From assembly GCF_026676115.1 (NCBI RefSeq), contig NZ_JAPONB010000002.1:124001-188000 (forward strand): a DNA stretch of 64,000 nt, given 5' to 3'. Under the pieces are notes generated by a model. It had not been told where the DNA came from. It saw only the letters and a program-made list of their open reading frames with translations, and made no database searches. Below are positions 1 to 8,210 of the stretch, piece by piece. Source of the stretch: Salinimicrobium sp. TH3 (GTDB lineage Bacteria; Bacteroidota; Bacteroidia; Flavobacteriales; Flavobacteriaceae). The position numbers and the translations under genes are program-made. Position 1 is the first letter of the stretch. Each line of letters opens with the position of its first letter.

Positions 1-1311
1 ACGAAAACAGTGCCTTACACTAAATATAAAGTGAAAGATATTTCCCTGGCAGAATGGGGAAGAAAAGAGATCGAACTGGCCGAAGCCGAAATGCCGGGAC
101 TTATGTCCCTGCGCGAGGAGTATGGAAAAGAGCAGCCATTAAAGGGTGCGCGTATTGCCGGTTGTCTTCACATGACCATCCAGACTGCTGTTCTAATTGA
201 AACCCTTGTAGTCCTGGGTGCAGAAGTAACCTGGAGCTCTTGTAATATATTTTCTACCCAGGATCAAGCCGCCGCTGCGATTGCCGCTGCAGGTATTCCG
301 GTGTATGCCTGGAAAGGAATGAATGCTGAAGAATTTGACTGGTGCATAGAGCAAACCTTATTCTTTGGAGAAGAACGCAAGCCGCTAAACATGATCCTTG
401 ATGACGGAGGAGATCTTACTAATATGGTTTTGGACAAGTACCCGGAACTAGCTGAAGGGATCCAAGGACTTTCTGAAGAAACCACTACCGGAGTTCACAG
501 GCTTTATGAGCGCATGAAAAATGGAACGCTTCCTATGCCTGCGATCAATGTAAACGACTCTGTTACTAAATCGAAATTCGACAACAAATATGGATGTAGA
601 GAAAGTGCGGTAGATGCTATTCGTCGTGCTACAGATGTTATGCTAGCCGGAAAAAGAGTTGTGGTTTGTGGATACGGGGATGTAGGTAAAGGTACGGCTG
701 CTTCTTTTAGAGGTGCAGGTTCAATCGTGACCGTGACCGAGATCGATCCAATTTGTGCATTACAAGCTGCAATGGACGGATTTGAAGTTAAGAAACTGGA
801 GACAGTGCTTCCAAAAGCCGATATCGTAATTACTACAACCGGAAACAAGGACATTGTTCGTGCCGAGCATTTTAAGGCGATGAAAGATAAAACCATTGTT
901 GCCAACATTGGACACTTTGATAATGAGATCCAGGTTGCATGGCTGAATGACAACTACGGAAACACAAAATCTGAGATTAAGCCACAGGTAGACAAATATA
1001 CCATCGATGGAAAAGATATAATTCTTCTTGCTGAAGGTCGTCTTGTGAACCTTGGTTGTGCCACAGGACACCCCAGCTTTGTAATGAGTAACTCCTTCAC
1101 CAACCAGACTCTGGCGCAAATGGAGCTTTGGAACAACAACGGGGAATACGAAAACAAGGTTTACATGCTTCCGAAGCACTTGGATGAAAAAGTAGCTGCA
1201 TTACACCTTGAAAAGATTGGAGTGGAATTAACCAGTCTTTCTCAAGAGCAGGCCGAATACATCGGAGTGACGGTAGAAGGACCGTTTAAACCTGAGTACT
1301 ATAGATATTAG
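1..1311 (+). CDS. ahcY: Adenosylhomocysteinase, 5' end cut by window edge
   Basis: Hydrolyses S-adenosylhomocysteine to adenosine and homocysteine, clearing the inhibitor of SAM-dependent methyltransferases; cytosolic and NAD-dependent. A GTG at base 10 could start a 433-residue product, but the same frame is open back to base 1 and reads T-K-T-V-P-Y, which resembles the usual N-terminus of Bacteroidota homologues, so the true ATG probably lies just outside the window. Visible are the Rossmann motif [12 protein letters not shown], the substrate-domain stretch [13 protein letters not shown] and the family C-terminus ending KPEYYRY. It stands alone, followed by a strong terminator and facing the leftward DUF3332 gene. 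Family assignment is secure; only the start is missing. Confidence 0.97.
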   Translation, partial: TKTVPYTKYKVKDISLAEWGRKEIELAEAEMPGLMSLREEYGKEQPLKGARIAGCLHMTIQTAVLIETLVVLGAEVTWSSCNIFSTQDQAAAAIAAAGIPVYAWKGMNAEEFDWCIEQTLFFGEERKPLNMILDDGGDLTNMVLDKYPELAEGIQGLSEETTTGVHRLYERMKNGTLPMPAINVNDSVTKSKFDNKYGCRESAVDAIRRATDVMLAGKRVVVCGYGDVGKGTAASFRGAGSIVTVTEIDPICALQAAMDGFEVKKLETVLPKADIVITTTGNKDIVRAEHFKAMKDKTIVANIGHFDNEIQVAWLNDNYGNTKSEIKPQVDKYTIDGKDIILLAEGRLVNLGCATGHPSFVMSNSFTNQTLAQMELWNNNGEYENKVYMLPKHLDEKVAALHLEKIGVELTSLSQEQAEYIGVTVEGPFKPEYYRY

Positions 1312-1350
1312 ATTTGAGATTTGAGATTTGAGATATTGAATCTCAGATTT
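1311..1350. repeat. Short TTGAGAT tandem repeat
   Basis: Immediately after the ahcY stop codon the motif GATTTGA is repeated about three times in a row and then answered by TCTCAGATT, giving a weak inverted repeat. A similar degenerate run lies at about 14985-15020 after the RNase G gene. It looks like simple-sequence intergenic repeat; no function is claimed. Confidence 0.5.
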
Positions 1351-1361
1351 CATTAATTCAA

Positions 1362-1405
1362 AAAAGAACCCTTCAAAATGCTATTTTTGAAGGGTTCTTT
1401 TATTT
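1362..1405 (+). terminator. Rho-independent terminator of ahcY
   Basis: A near-perfect hairpin: AAAGAACCCTTCAAAA pairs with TTTTGAAGGGTTCTTT around a very short loop, followed by a T-rich run. The top of the stem contains the AAAATGnnATTTTTG palindrome seen elsewhere in the window. Confidence 0.85.
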
Positions 1406-1442
1406 TCATAGCAGCGGGATTGTAACAAAGTATAAGTGAATT

Positions 1443-1472
1443 AAAAAAGCCTCCGAAATTCCCGAAGGCTCT
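1443..1472 (-). terminator. Terminator of the DUF3332 gene
   Basis: Read on the minus strand, GAGCCTTCGGG and a matching CGGAGGCT arm form a stem followed by TTTTTT, just beyond the stop codon of the DUF3332 gene. Confidence 0.75.
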
Positions 1473-1492
1473 AAAAATCTAATTTATTTAAT

Positions 1493-2071
1493 TTACTTTG
1501 TACTGGCCAGCATGCATTCTTCATAAAGAGCGATCTTTCCGTTTAAAACAGCCAGACCTTCTTCTTTTGACACATCATTCTTGATCCTTACTTCTTCGCC
1601 GTCGGGCAAGTAAACAATGTAAAATCCTTCTTCATAAGAAGAAAGTTTGATTTTCTCCCCATCCTTAACGGCATTCCATGACTTATCTGCAGGATCGAAA
1701 ACCATTTTAAGTTCTTTCCCTTCTCTTTCTCCCGATAGCACTTTGATCCTGATCTCATTTTTAGTGGCGATCATTTCATAATTCACTCCATTTCTTTCGA
1801 TAAGCTGTTTTTGCACTTCCCCCTCATTCATGGCTATAGGATTTTCGCCGGTCCAGAATTCGACCAGATTAAAAATAAACACATCTCCTGCATAAAAGAG
1901 TGGATAAATAGGGATGATATTTAATCCCCAAAATATAGCGTTATTGACAAATTTGTTGTCGGCCGCATCTTCATTCCAATCCCTAAGGTTATTCCAGGCA
2001 CTAAAGGAACCTAAACAACTCGTTGTTAAAAAAGCCAGAGATAATACAGAGCATAAAATTAGTTTTCTCAT
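1493..2071 (-). CDS. DUF3332-family lipoprotein
   Basis: Predicted 192-residue lipoprotein of unknown function. The chosen start gives MRKLILC followed by a hydrophobic stretch and the lipobox LTTSC with Cys19; an in-frame ATG nine codons upstream would put charged residues before the signal and is less likely. After the lipid anchor come two hydrophobic segments (about residues 35-70) and a hydrophilic C-terminal half. The layout and the NNAIFWGLNIIPIYP region fit the DUF3332 family as I recall it. It ends in its own terminator and is probably monocistronic. The lipoprotein call is visible in the sequence; the family name is from memory. Confidence 0.75.
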   Translation of the reverse strand: MRKLILCSVLSLAFLTTSCLGSFSAWNNLRDWNEDAADNKFVNNAIFWGLNIIPIYPLFYAGDVFIFNLVEFWTGENPIAMNEGEVQKQLIERNGVNYEMIATKNEIRIKVLSGEREGKELKMVFDPADKSWNAVKDGEKIKLSSYEEGFYIVYLPDGEEVRIKNDVSKEEGLAVLNGKIALYEECMLASTK

Positions 2072-2188
2072 AATTAATTTATTTTTAGTTAGATACATAA
2101 AGCTAACAAAAAGAATTGCTTCTAGCTGCCATGAATTACTTTAACCTTAAATATTTATGATATAAAAAATAAGAAGAAAAAGATCTAC

Positions 2189-2503
2189 TTAAGACATCCA
2201 CAAATTAATAAGAAAAGCTGCTATCACCAGGCATATCATAGCAATAACAAACCAGAGCCAGAATTGGGACATAGATACTTCTCCCGTTCCGGGAGCGGGG
2301 TCTTGTATGAAACCATTAACCCGCAATAGCCCTTCGGCCCGTTTCACATCATTTTCATGCACCTGCACCCTGACACCTATGGCAAAATTAGTATTAGAAG
2401 ATTCATCAAGGATCCTGTACCGCAAATTGTTCTGCTCAAAGATATTTTTAAGCAGCAATAATTGGTTCTGTTGTGCGGTTTGATAGACGGTAATAAAAGC
2501 CAT
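2189..2503 (-). CDS. DUF2007 protein with C-terminal membrane anchor (copy 1)
   Basis: Small protein of 104 residues. Residues 1-70 match the DUF2007 (putative signal transducing protein) pattern: an N-terminal beta strand with VYQTAQQNQLLLLKNIFE, then ILDESS, then a strand-helix unit ending AEGLL. Residues about 80-101 form a single hydrophobic segment, so the domain probably faces the cytoplasm from the inner membrane. It lies 35 bp downstream of a paralogue of the same design, and both follow rplU-rpmA. Function is unknown; DUF2007 folds resemble small ligand- or metal-binding ACT-like domains (family knowledge, not tested here). Confidence 0.8.
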   Translation of the reverse strand: MAFITVYQTAQQNQLLLLKNIFEQNNLRYRILDESSNTNFAIGVRVQVHENDVKRAEGLLRVNGFIQDPAPGTGEVSMSQFWLWFVIAMICLVIAAFLINLWMS

Positions 2504-2538
2504 TACAGGTTTTACTTTTTAAGATGGGAAAGAACCTT

Positions 2539-2856
2539 TTATTCCACATTCATAAACATGAGGATAACCATGGCTACTATGATGATAATAAACGCAGCCA
2601 AAAAGATGAAGATCCATTTCTTCCCAGGCATACGGCGATGAACCGGGGCATGAGCCTGGCTCGCAGTGAGAAAACCTGTTTGGTCAAGAAGTTCGCGGGC
2701 CCGCGTCTTGTCACCCTCGGCAACCTGTATTCTTTTCACCTCCCCTATCTCGTCTGTATCATCCAGGCGGTGATCAATCCCTTCTTCGCTATAGACCCTT
2801 TGCAGGACATCAATTTCATTTTTGTCCTTTGTTGAATAAATTGTGATGTAATCCAT
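2539..2856 (-). CDS. DUF2007 protein with C-terminal membrane anchor (copy 2)
   Basis: Protein of 105 residues and a divergent tandem paralogue of the next gene downstream. The soluble part (VYSEEGIDHRLDDTDEIGE, then RIQVAEGDKTRARELLDQTG) follows the DUF2007 layout, and residues about 81-102 form one membrane helix. A basic RRMPGKK stretch before the helix supports a cytoplasmic N-terminus by the positive-inside rule. It lies after the rpmA terminator, so read-through or a separate promoter is needed. Its role is unknown. Confidence 0.8.
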   Translation of the reverse strand: MDYITIYSTKDKNEIDVLQRVYSEEGIDHRLDDTDEIGEVKRIQVAEGDKTRARELLDQTGFLTASQAHAPVHRRMPGKKWIFIFLAAFIIIIVAMVILMFMNVE

Positions 2857-2885
2857 CTTCTTAGAGTGTTGATTACTCTAAAGAT

Positions 2886-2920
2886 AAAAAAAACCCTCCT
2901 GAATAAATTCAGAAGGGTTC
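2886..2920 (-). terminator. Terminator after rpmA
   Basis: On the minus strand, GAACCCTTCTGAAT pairs with ATTCAGGAGGGTT and is followed by a run of eight T. It ends the rplU-rpmA unit. Confidence 0.85.
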
Positions 2921-2942
2921 AATATCTATAAAAGAAATAATA

Positions 2943-3203
2943 CTAAGCCTCGAACGGTTCTATAGAAACGTAAGACTTATTGTCTTTCTTTTTAGTAAAT
3001 TTCACAAGACCATCAACTCTGGCATGTAAAGTATGGTCTTTTCCTGCATACACATTCTCACCTGGATTGTGAGCAGTACCTCTTTGTCTAACGATGATGT
3101 TCCCTGCAATGGCAGCCTGTCCTCCAAAGATCTTCACACCTAAGCGTTTCGATTCAGATTCCCTACCGTTCTTGGAACTACCAACTCCTTTTTTGTGAGC
3201 CAT
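2943..3203 (-). CDS. rpmA: 50S ribosomal protein L27
   Basis: Ribosomal protein bL27 of 86 residues, close to the usual length. It begins [16 protein letters not shown] and has the conserved [22 protein letters not shown] block. Its flexible N-terminus reaches the peptidyl-transferase centre (family knowledge). No cleavable N-terminal extension of the Firmicutes type is present. It lies 27 bp downstream of rplU, the standard arrangement in bacteria, and is followed by a terminator. Confidence 0.98.
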   Translation of the reverse strand: MAHKKGVGSSKNGRESESKRLGVKIFGGQAAIAGNIIVRQRGTAHNPGENVYAGKDHTLHARVDGLVKFTKKKDNKSYVSIEPFEA

Positions 3204-3230
3204 TTTATTTTACTTTTTACTGTTCAACGT

Positions 3231-3707
3231 TTAGCTTAAAGCAGCTATTAATTCGGCTTTTTTCATTGAAGAATAACCTTCAATCCCTTTTTCTTTAGCC
3301 ATTTCTCTTAATTCAACAACTGTGTTGTTGTTAAGATCATTGTTTGAAGCGTCATCTTTAGTAGATTTTGCTTCTTCTGAAGTTGCTTTTTTACCGTTAA
3401 CAGAAATTCCTTCAATAGAAATTTCGGTTAGTGCCTGGCGGTGACCATTCTTTACCCGGTAACCTTTTCTTCTTTTCTTCTTGAAAACAATGACTTTGTC
3501 TCCTTTAAGGTGTCTGGTGATTTTTGCTTCAACCAAAGCTCCTTCTATAGCTGGGGCGCCAAGAGTAATGTCATCACCATCACCTGTAAGAAGAATTTTA
3601 TCGAAAGAGACACTGTCTCCTTCTTCTCCTGCAAGCCTGTGAACAAATACCTTTTGGTCTTTTGCAACTTTAAATTGCTGCCCTGCTATCTCTACAATTG
3701 CGTACAT
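3231..3707 (-). CDS. rplU: 50S ribosomal protein L21 with Rho_N-like C-terminal extension
   Basis: Ribosomal protein bL21, a 23S rRNA binder needed early in 50S assembly. Residues 1-103 are the ordinary domain, starting MYAIVEIAGQQFKVAKDQ and including the basic FKKKRRKGYRVKNGHRQ loop. The protein then continues to 158 residues: a polar linker (about 104-125) and a small helical module with VVELREMAKEKGIEGYSSM then KKAELIAAL, which matches the helix-extended-loop-helix pattern of the Rho N-terminal/SAP-type nucleic-acid-binding motif. Typical L21 is about 103 residues, so the tail is an added domain. A clear promoter precedes the gene, and rpmA follows. Confidence 0.96.
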   Translation of the reverse strand: MYAIVEIAGQQFKVAKDQKVFVHRLAGEEGDSVSFDKILLTGDGDDITLGAPAIEGALVEAKITRHLKGDKVIVFKKKRRKGYRVKNGHRQALTEISIEGISVNGKKATSEEAKSTKDDASNNDLNNNTVVELREMAKEKGIEGYSSMKKAELIAALS

Positions 3708-3760
3708 AGCGTCTTAATTAAGGGTTTACGTTCTCGCCCTGAGATTTTTCAAGGCGGGTG

Positions 3761-3791
3761 CAAATATACTCCTAATTAATTAATTTGCAAA
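3761..3791 (-). promoter_or_regulatory. Bacteroidota-type promoter of rplU-rpmA
   Basis: Read on the minus strand, TTTG (3788-3791) is followed by exactly 19 bases and then TATATTTG (3761-3768). This fits the Bacteroidota consensus TTTG-N19-TAnnTTTG. It lies about 55-85 bp upstream of the rplU start. Confidence 0.75.
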
Positions 3792-3798
3792 GGCTTTA

Positions 3799-4263
3799 TC
3801 AATAGGTATGTTTTTTTCCTTCGGAAGTATTCCAGGAAGGTTTGTAAAGTTGCATAATAGCTAAAGTGACCACCAGAGAAGTTGCAAACCCCATAAGGGC
3901 AACAGTGAAAACAAGCATACCTATGTTAACAAACCAATCTGTTTCCCACATGGTAATTAATTCTTCCGAAAACCGTGGATTAAGTTCACTTGTATAAACC
4001 GCAAAAAATGCGGTGAAAATAACAGTGGCTATAAACCCGGTAGTTAAACCAGCCATAAATCCTTTTTGATATTTGAATTTCCCGGCCTTTTTATCTCTGT
4101 ATTTTTTTATGGCTAAAAATATTCCCCCGGCAGTAATGACCATGTTGAAGACGCTGTAAACAGGATTCCTGTGCAGGTCAAATATTGACAACAACAAGAA
4201 GTAGACGATTAATGCCACGGCTATAAAAATCCCATAGAGTAATGGAACAGATGATCTTTTCAT
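3799..4263 (-). CDS. DUF4199 membrane protein
   Basis: Integral membrane protein of 154 residues with four predicted helices (about residues 7-27, 36-54, 70-92 and 110-140) and a basic segment KKYRDKKAGKFKYQKGF between helices 2 and 3. This topology and the YQKGFMAGL motif fit DUF4199, a family common in Bacteroidota with no established function. It lies just upstream of the rplU promoter on the same strand, so it is probably transcribed separately. Confidence 0.8.
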   Translation of the reverse strand: MKRSSVPLLYGIFIAVALIVYFLLLSIFDLHRNPVYSVFNMVITAGGIFLAIKKYRDKKAGKFKYQKGFMAGLTTGFIATVIFTAFFAVYTSELNPRFSEELITMWETDWFVNIGMLVFTVALMGFATSLVVTLAIMQLYKPSWNTSEGKKHTY

Positions 4264-4439
4264 GTAGTTGTTTTTTATGATTATTTATAAATTTCCAAAA
4301 AATAAGAGGAAATATGCCTTAATAGCTTGTTAATTTAGAATTTTAAACAACTCTCAGGAAAATTAAATTCTAAAAACTTTGTAACAAAACAGCCTTTAGC
4401 ACTACTTATCAAACGTATTTAATAATAAACCTTTATATA

Positions 4440-5759
4440 ATGATCAACAAACTTAAATTAGCTGCCTTTGGCTTATTCCTGGGATTAACAGGAATGGCAC
4501 AGGAAGTTGAATTTGTCGAGTACACGCTCGATAATGGTCTTGATGTAATACTTCATCAGGACAATTCTGCACCCGTGGTAACCACCGCCGTAATGTATGA
4601 CGTGGGAGGAAAAGACCGAATTAACAACAAAACTGGTTTTGCCCACTTTTTCGAACATCTACTTTTTGAGGGCACAGAAAATATTGGCCAGGGAGAATGG
4701 TTTAAAATGGTTTCTTCGAATGGAGGATCAAACAATGCCAACACTTCCAATGACCGCACTTACTATTACGAGATATTCCCGTCAAACAATCTTGAACTGG
4801 GATTATGGATGGAATCTGAAAGAATGATGCATCCTGTAATCAAACAATCTGGAGTTGACACTCAGAATGAGGTTGTAAAAGAAGAAAAAAGAATGCGTTA
4901 CGATAATGCCCCTTATGGAAATCTTATCAACGAGATCTCTTCCAAGCTTTTTGAAAAGCACCCATACAAGGATCCAAACGTAGGCTACATGGAGGATCTT
5001 GATGCTGCTACTCTTGAAGAATTTAAGCAATATTTCGACATCTATTACAAACCAAATAATGCCACTTTGGTGGTTGCAGGTGACATTGATATCTCTGAAA
5101 CTAAAAAAATGATCCAGGATTATTTTGGTCCTATTCCTGCCGGAGAAGAAGTAACCCGAAACTTCCCTCAAGAAGAGCCTATTACTGAAACCATTGAGGC
5201 TACAGCATATGATTCAAACATTCAAATCCCTGCTATCCTTCTTGGTTACAGAACTCCCGGTATGACCGAGAGGGACGCTTATGTACTTGACATGGTATCG
5301 TCTGTGCTTTCTGACGGAAAATCTTCCCGATTATACAAGAAACTGGTTGATGAGCAAAAGCAGGCGCTGGAGGTAGCGGCAGTTAACCTTGCTCAAAAAG
5401 ATTATGGACAGTATGTCGTTTTCGCTCTTCCATTGGCAGAAACTCCTTTGGATACTCTGGTTTCTGAAATTGATGAGGAGATCACTAAACTTCAGACTGA
5501 ATTAATTAGCCAGAGAGAATATGAGAAACTTCAGAATAAGTTTGAGAACAGATTTGTTAACTCAAACAGCAGTGTTGCAGGTATTGCCGGTTCTTTAGCC
5601 ACTTACCAGATGCTTTATGGGAATACCGATCTTATCAACGAAGAGATCGACATCTACCGATCCATTACAAGAGAGGAAATAAGAGATGTAGCTAAAAAAT
5701 ATCTCAATCCAAATCAGCGTGTGGAATTAGAATACCTTCCCAAGAAAGACTCTGAATAA
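4440..5759 (+). CDS. M16-family zinc peptidase, catalytic subunit
   Basis: Secreted or periplasmic peptidase of 439 residues. An N-terminal signal peptide (about residues 1-20) precedes the pitrilysin/insulinase domain. The inverted zinc motif HFFEH is at residues 69-73 (H69, E72 base, H73), and the third ligand is probably E149 or E148 in NEVVKEEKRMR. Length fits a two-domain half-enzyme of the processing-peptidase type. The next gene, 20 bp downstream, encodes a partner without the zinc motif, so a heterodimer is likely, as for other bacterial M16B pairs. The substrate cannot be told from sequence. Confidence 0.93.
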   Translation: MINKLKLAAFGLFLGLTGMAQEVEFVEYTLDNGLDVILHQDNSAPVVTTAVMYDVGGKDRINNKTGFAHFFEHLLFEGTENIGQGEWFKMVSSNGGSNNANTSNDRTYYYEIFPSNNLELGLWMESERMMHPVIKQSGVDTQNEVVKEEKRMRYDNAPYGNLINEISSKLFEKHPYKDPNVGYMEDLDAATLEEFKQYFDIYYKPNNATLVVAGDIDISETKKMIQDYFGPIPAGEEVTRNFPQEEPITETIEATAYDSNIQIPAILLGYRTPGMTERDAYVLDMVSSVLSDGKSSRLYKKLVDEQKQALEVAAVNLAQKDYGQYVVFALPLAETPLDTLVSEIDEEITKLQTELISQREYEKLQNKFENRFVNSNSSVAGIAGSLATYQMLYGNTDLINEEIDIYRSITREEIRDVAKKYLNPNQRVELEYLPKKDSE

Positions 5760-5779
5760 CAAAATAAAAATTGATTAAA

Positions 5780-7843
5780 ATGAAGAATAAAATATTAGCT
5801 TTAGCAGTCTTACTCCTTACCACCACGGGAATCCAGGCTCAAATTGACCGCAGCACGCCGCCTAAGGCAGGACCTGCACCAGAGATCAACCTGGAAAAAC
5901 CCGAAACTTTTACTTTGGACAACGGGCTTAAGGTCCTAGTGGTTGAGAACCACAAGTTACCAAGAGTTTCTATGGTACTTACCATGGATAACCCTCCTAT
6001 ATTTGAAGGAGATAAAGCGGGTGTTTCAACCCTTACCGGGGCCATGCTAGGAGAAGGGACTAAAAACATTCCTAAAGAAAAATTCAATGAAGAGGTTGAT
6101 TACCTTGGCGCAAACATGAATTTCTCCTCCCGGGGAGCTTCTGCAAATACTCTTTCAAAATATTTCCCACGAATTCTGGAATTAATGGCTAAAGGAGCCC
6201 TTAATCCAGATCTTAACCAGGAACAGTTCGCAACTGAAAAGGAGCGCACGCTGGAAAACCTGAAGAGTGGAGAAAAAGATGTTTCTTCAAATGCCCGAAG
6301 AATTAGCAGTGCTTTGACCTATGGTAAAGATCATCCCTACGGTGAATTCACAACTAAAGAGAGTGTTGAAGGACTTTCTCTGGAAGATGTCAAGCAATTC
6401 TACAACAATTACTATGCACCCCAAAATGCATATCTGGTTATAATAGGAGACGTAAAACCTTCTGAAGTAAAGAAACTTGTAAAGAAGAACTTTGGTTCCT
6501 GGAAAAAGAGTGAACTTCCAAAAAACACAATGCCCAAAGTTAATAACGTAGCCGAGACGCAGGTGAACTTTGTTGACTTTCCTAATGCAGTGCAAAGTGA
6601 GGTACAGGTAACAAATGCTATCCAATTAAAAAAGGGAGATCCCGATTATTTCCCAGTATTGATCGCCAACAAGATCCTTGGTGGTGGTGGGGAAGCAAGA
6701 TTGTTCCTAAATCTTCGTGAAGACAAAGGATACACCTACGGTGCGTATTCAAGCACAGGAGATGATAAATATGTAGCCAGATTTGTGGCTAGTGCAAGTG
6801 TTCGAAATGCAGTAACAGATTCTGCTGTAGTTGCCTTCCTGGATGAATTGCATAGAATTAGAAACGAAAAAGTTTCTGAAGAAGAACTGGCTAATGCAAA
6901 AGCCAAATACACCGGGGATTTCGTACTTGCCCTTGAGCGTCCTACTACTATTGCAGCATATGCCTTGAACATTGAGACAGATAATCTTCCACAGGATTTT
7001 TATCAGACTTATCTTAAAAAGATCAATGCAGTAACTACAGAGGATATTCAAAGAGTAGCTAAAAAGTACTACCTGGCAGACAATGCTCGTATCATTGTTG
7101 TTGGTAAAGGTAGTGAGGTGGCCGAAAAACTTGAGAATCTTACCTACAACGGTAAAGATATCCCGGTGAAGTATTTTGACAAGTACACTAATGCGATTGA
7201 GAAGCCAGATTACAACAAGAGTATTGATCCTTCAGTAAGCGTTGAAAATATCTTCAACGAATACATTAAAGCAATTGGGGGAGAAGATGCTGTTAAAGAT
7301 ATTGAATCTGTATATATGATCGCACAGGCAGAACTTCAAGGTCAAAAAATGGGTCTGGAGACTAAAGTAACATCTTCAGGTAAATCTTCTACCGTGGTTT
7401 CTATGGCTGGTAATGTGATGCAAAAGCAGATCTTTAACGGAGCTACCGGCTTTGTTGCTGCCCAGGGGCAAAAGATCCCTTTTACCGAAGAGCAGGTGAC
7501 CGCCGCTAAGGCAGAAGCTCACCCGTTCCCGGAAATGATGAATGAAAATGCCACTTTAGCTGGTATTGAAGATGTTGACGGCGAAGAAGCTTATGCTGTA
7601 AAGATGGATGAAAATACCACCAATTACTACAGCAAAGAGAGCGGATTGAAAATCAAGCAGGTGAAAACCATGAAGCAAGGACCTCAAACTATGACTGTTC
7701 CTATTACCTATAGTGATTATCGTGAAGTGGAAGGTGTAAAGTTTCCATTTGGCCTTTCACAGAGCATGGGACCAATGACTCTTGACTTCCAGGTGAGTGA
7801 AATTCTGGTGAACGAGAATGTTACAGATGCCGACTTTGAATAA
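5780..7843 (+). CDS. M16-family non-catalytic subunit with extra C-terminal domain
   Basis: Protein of 687 residues starting at the ATG at 5780 (a TTG nine bases earlier would only add MIK before the signal). A signal peptide ends near residue 21. Two M16 domains follow (about 30-250 and 255-465), but the place where HxxEH should stand reads STLTGAMLGEGT, so the zinc site is missing. The substrate-binding stretch LREDKGYTYGAYS is kept. Residues about 480-687 form a beta-rich domain resembling LolA/LolB-type lipoprotein-binding folds. It is most likely the regulatory or substrate-holding partner of the upstream catalytic subunit. Confidence 0.88.
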   Translation: MKNKILALAVLLLTTTGIQAQIDRSTPPKAGPAPEINLEKPETFTLDNGLKVLVVENHKLPRVSMVLTMDNPPIFEGDKAGVSTLTGAMLGEGTKNIPKEKFNEEVDYLGANMNFSSRGASANTLSKYFPRILELMAKGALNPDLNQEQFATEKERTLENLKSGEKDVSSNARRISSALTYGKDHPYGEFTTKESVEGLSLEDVKQFYNNYYAPQNAYLVIIGDVKPSEVKKLVKKNFGSWKKSELPKNTMPKVNNVAETQVNFVDFPNAVQSEVQVTNAIQLKKGDPDYFPVLIANKILGGGGEARLFLNLREDKGYTYGAYSSTGDDKYVARFVASASVRNAVTDSAVVAFLDELHRIRNEKVSEEELANAKAKYTGDFVLALERPTTIAAYALNIETDNLPQDFYQTYLKKINAVTTEDIQRVAKKYYLADNARIIVVGKGSEVAEKLENLTYNGKDIPVKYFDKYTNAIEKPDYNKSIDPSVSVENIFNEYIKAIGGEDAVKDIESVYMIAQAELQGQKMGLETKVTSSGKSSTVVSMAGNVMQKQIFNGATGFVAAQGQKIPFTEEQVTAAKAEAHPFPEMMNENATLAGIEDVDGEEAYAVKMDENTTNYYSKESGLKIKQVKTMKQGPQTMTVPITYSDYREVEGVKFPFGLSQSMGPMTLDFQVSEILVNENVTDADFE

Positions 7844-7864
7844 AAAGAAAAGGCTCTAAAATAA

Positions 7865-7896
7865 GAAACCGGTACTTCAAAGTGCCGGTTTTTTTG
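7865..7896 (+). terminator. Terminator of the M16 pair
   Basis: AACCGGTACTT and AAGTGCCGGTT form a compact stem followed by TTTTTTT, 22 bp after the stop codon of the second M16 gene. Confidence 0.9.
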
Positions 7897-7968
7897 TGGC
7901 AAAAAATTTTACCCTTCCAAAAAGGGTAATTTCATTAACATTTCTTTAAACTGAATTTGGGCAACAAC

Positions 7969-8142
7969 TCAAATAAACAAAGGCGTTTTAGATGGAGAAG
8001 AAGCCACTTCAACATTTTCTTTTTCAATTGGCACATCTACTTCTTTCTGAAGATCAGCTAGTTCGGCAGCAGCAAATTGCCAGGCAACCAAAAGAGAAAA
8101 TCCGACGAAAAACGCAAAACCAAAAAATAATCTCTTCTTCAT
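7969..8142 (-). CDS. Small single-pass membrane protein, hypothetical
   Basis: Reading frame of 57 codons. It begins MKKRLFFGFAFFVGFS and continues with a hydrophobic run to about residue 25, followed by an acidic tail containing ELADLQKEVDVPIEKENVE and ending PLFI. Lys/Arg before one hydrophobic helix is the usual pattern of a small anchored protein or an uncleaved signal. It fills an otherwise empty gap between the M16 terminator and the EamA gene. A 66-codon frame on the opposite strand (7992-8192) overlaps it but has an unremarkable composition; I prefer the minus frame. No family is recognised. Confidence 0.5.
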   Translation of the reverse strand: MKKRLFFGFAFFVGFSLLVAWQFAAAELADLQKEVDVPIEKENVEVASSPSKTPLFI

Positions 8143-8210
8143 TATATAGGGATTTCAAGTTCAACACTAACGTGAAGTTAATAAATAGTTAAAAAGCTAC
8201 CAAATGTATT

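Noticed and set aside
2524-2835. Plus-strand frame opposite the DUF2007 copy 2 gene
   Set aside because: Shadow of the real gene on the other strand, with no recognisable domain.
7992-8192. 66-codon plus-strand frame between the M16 and EamA genes
   Set aside because: Gln/Lys-rich with no signal or fold pattern, and it overlaps a better-organised minus-strand frame.
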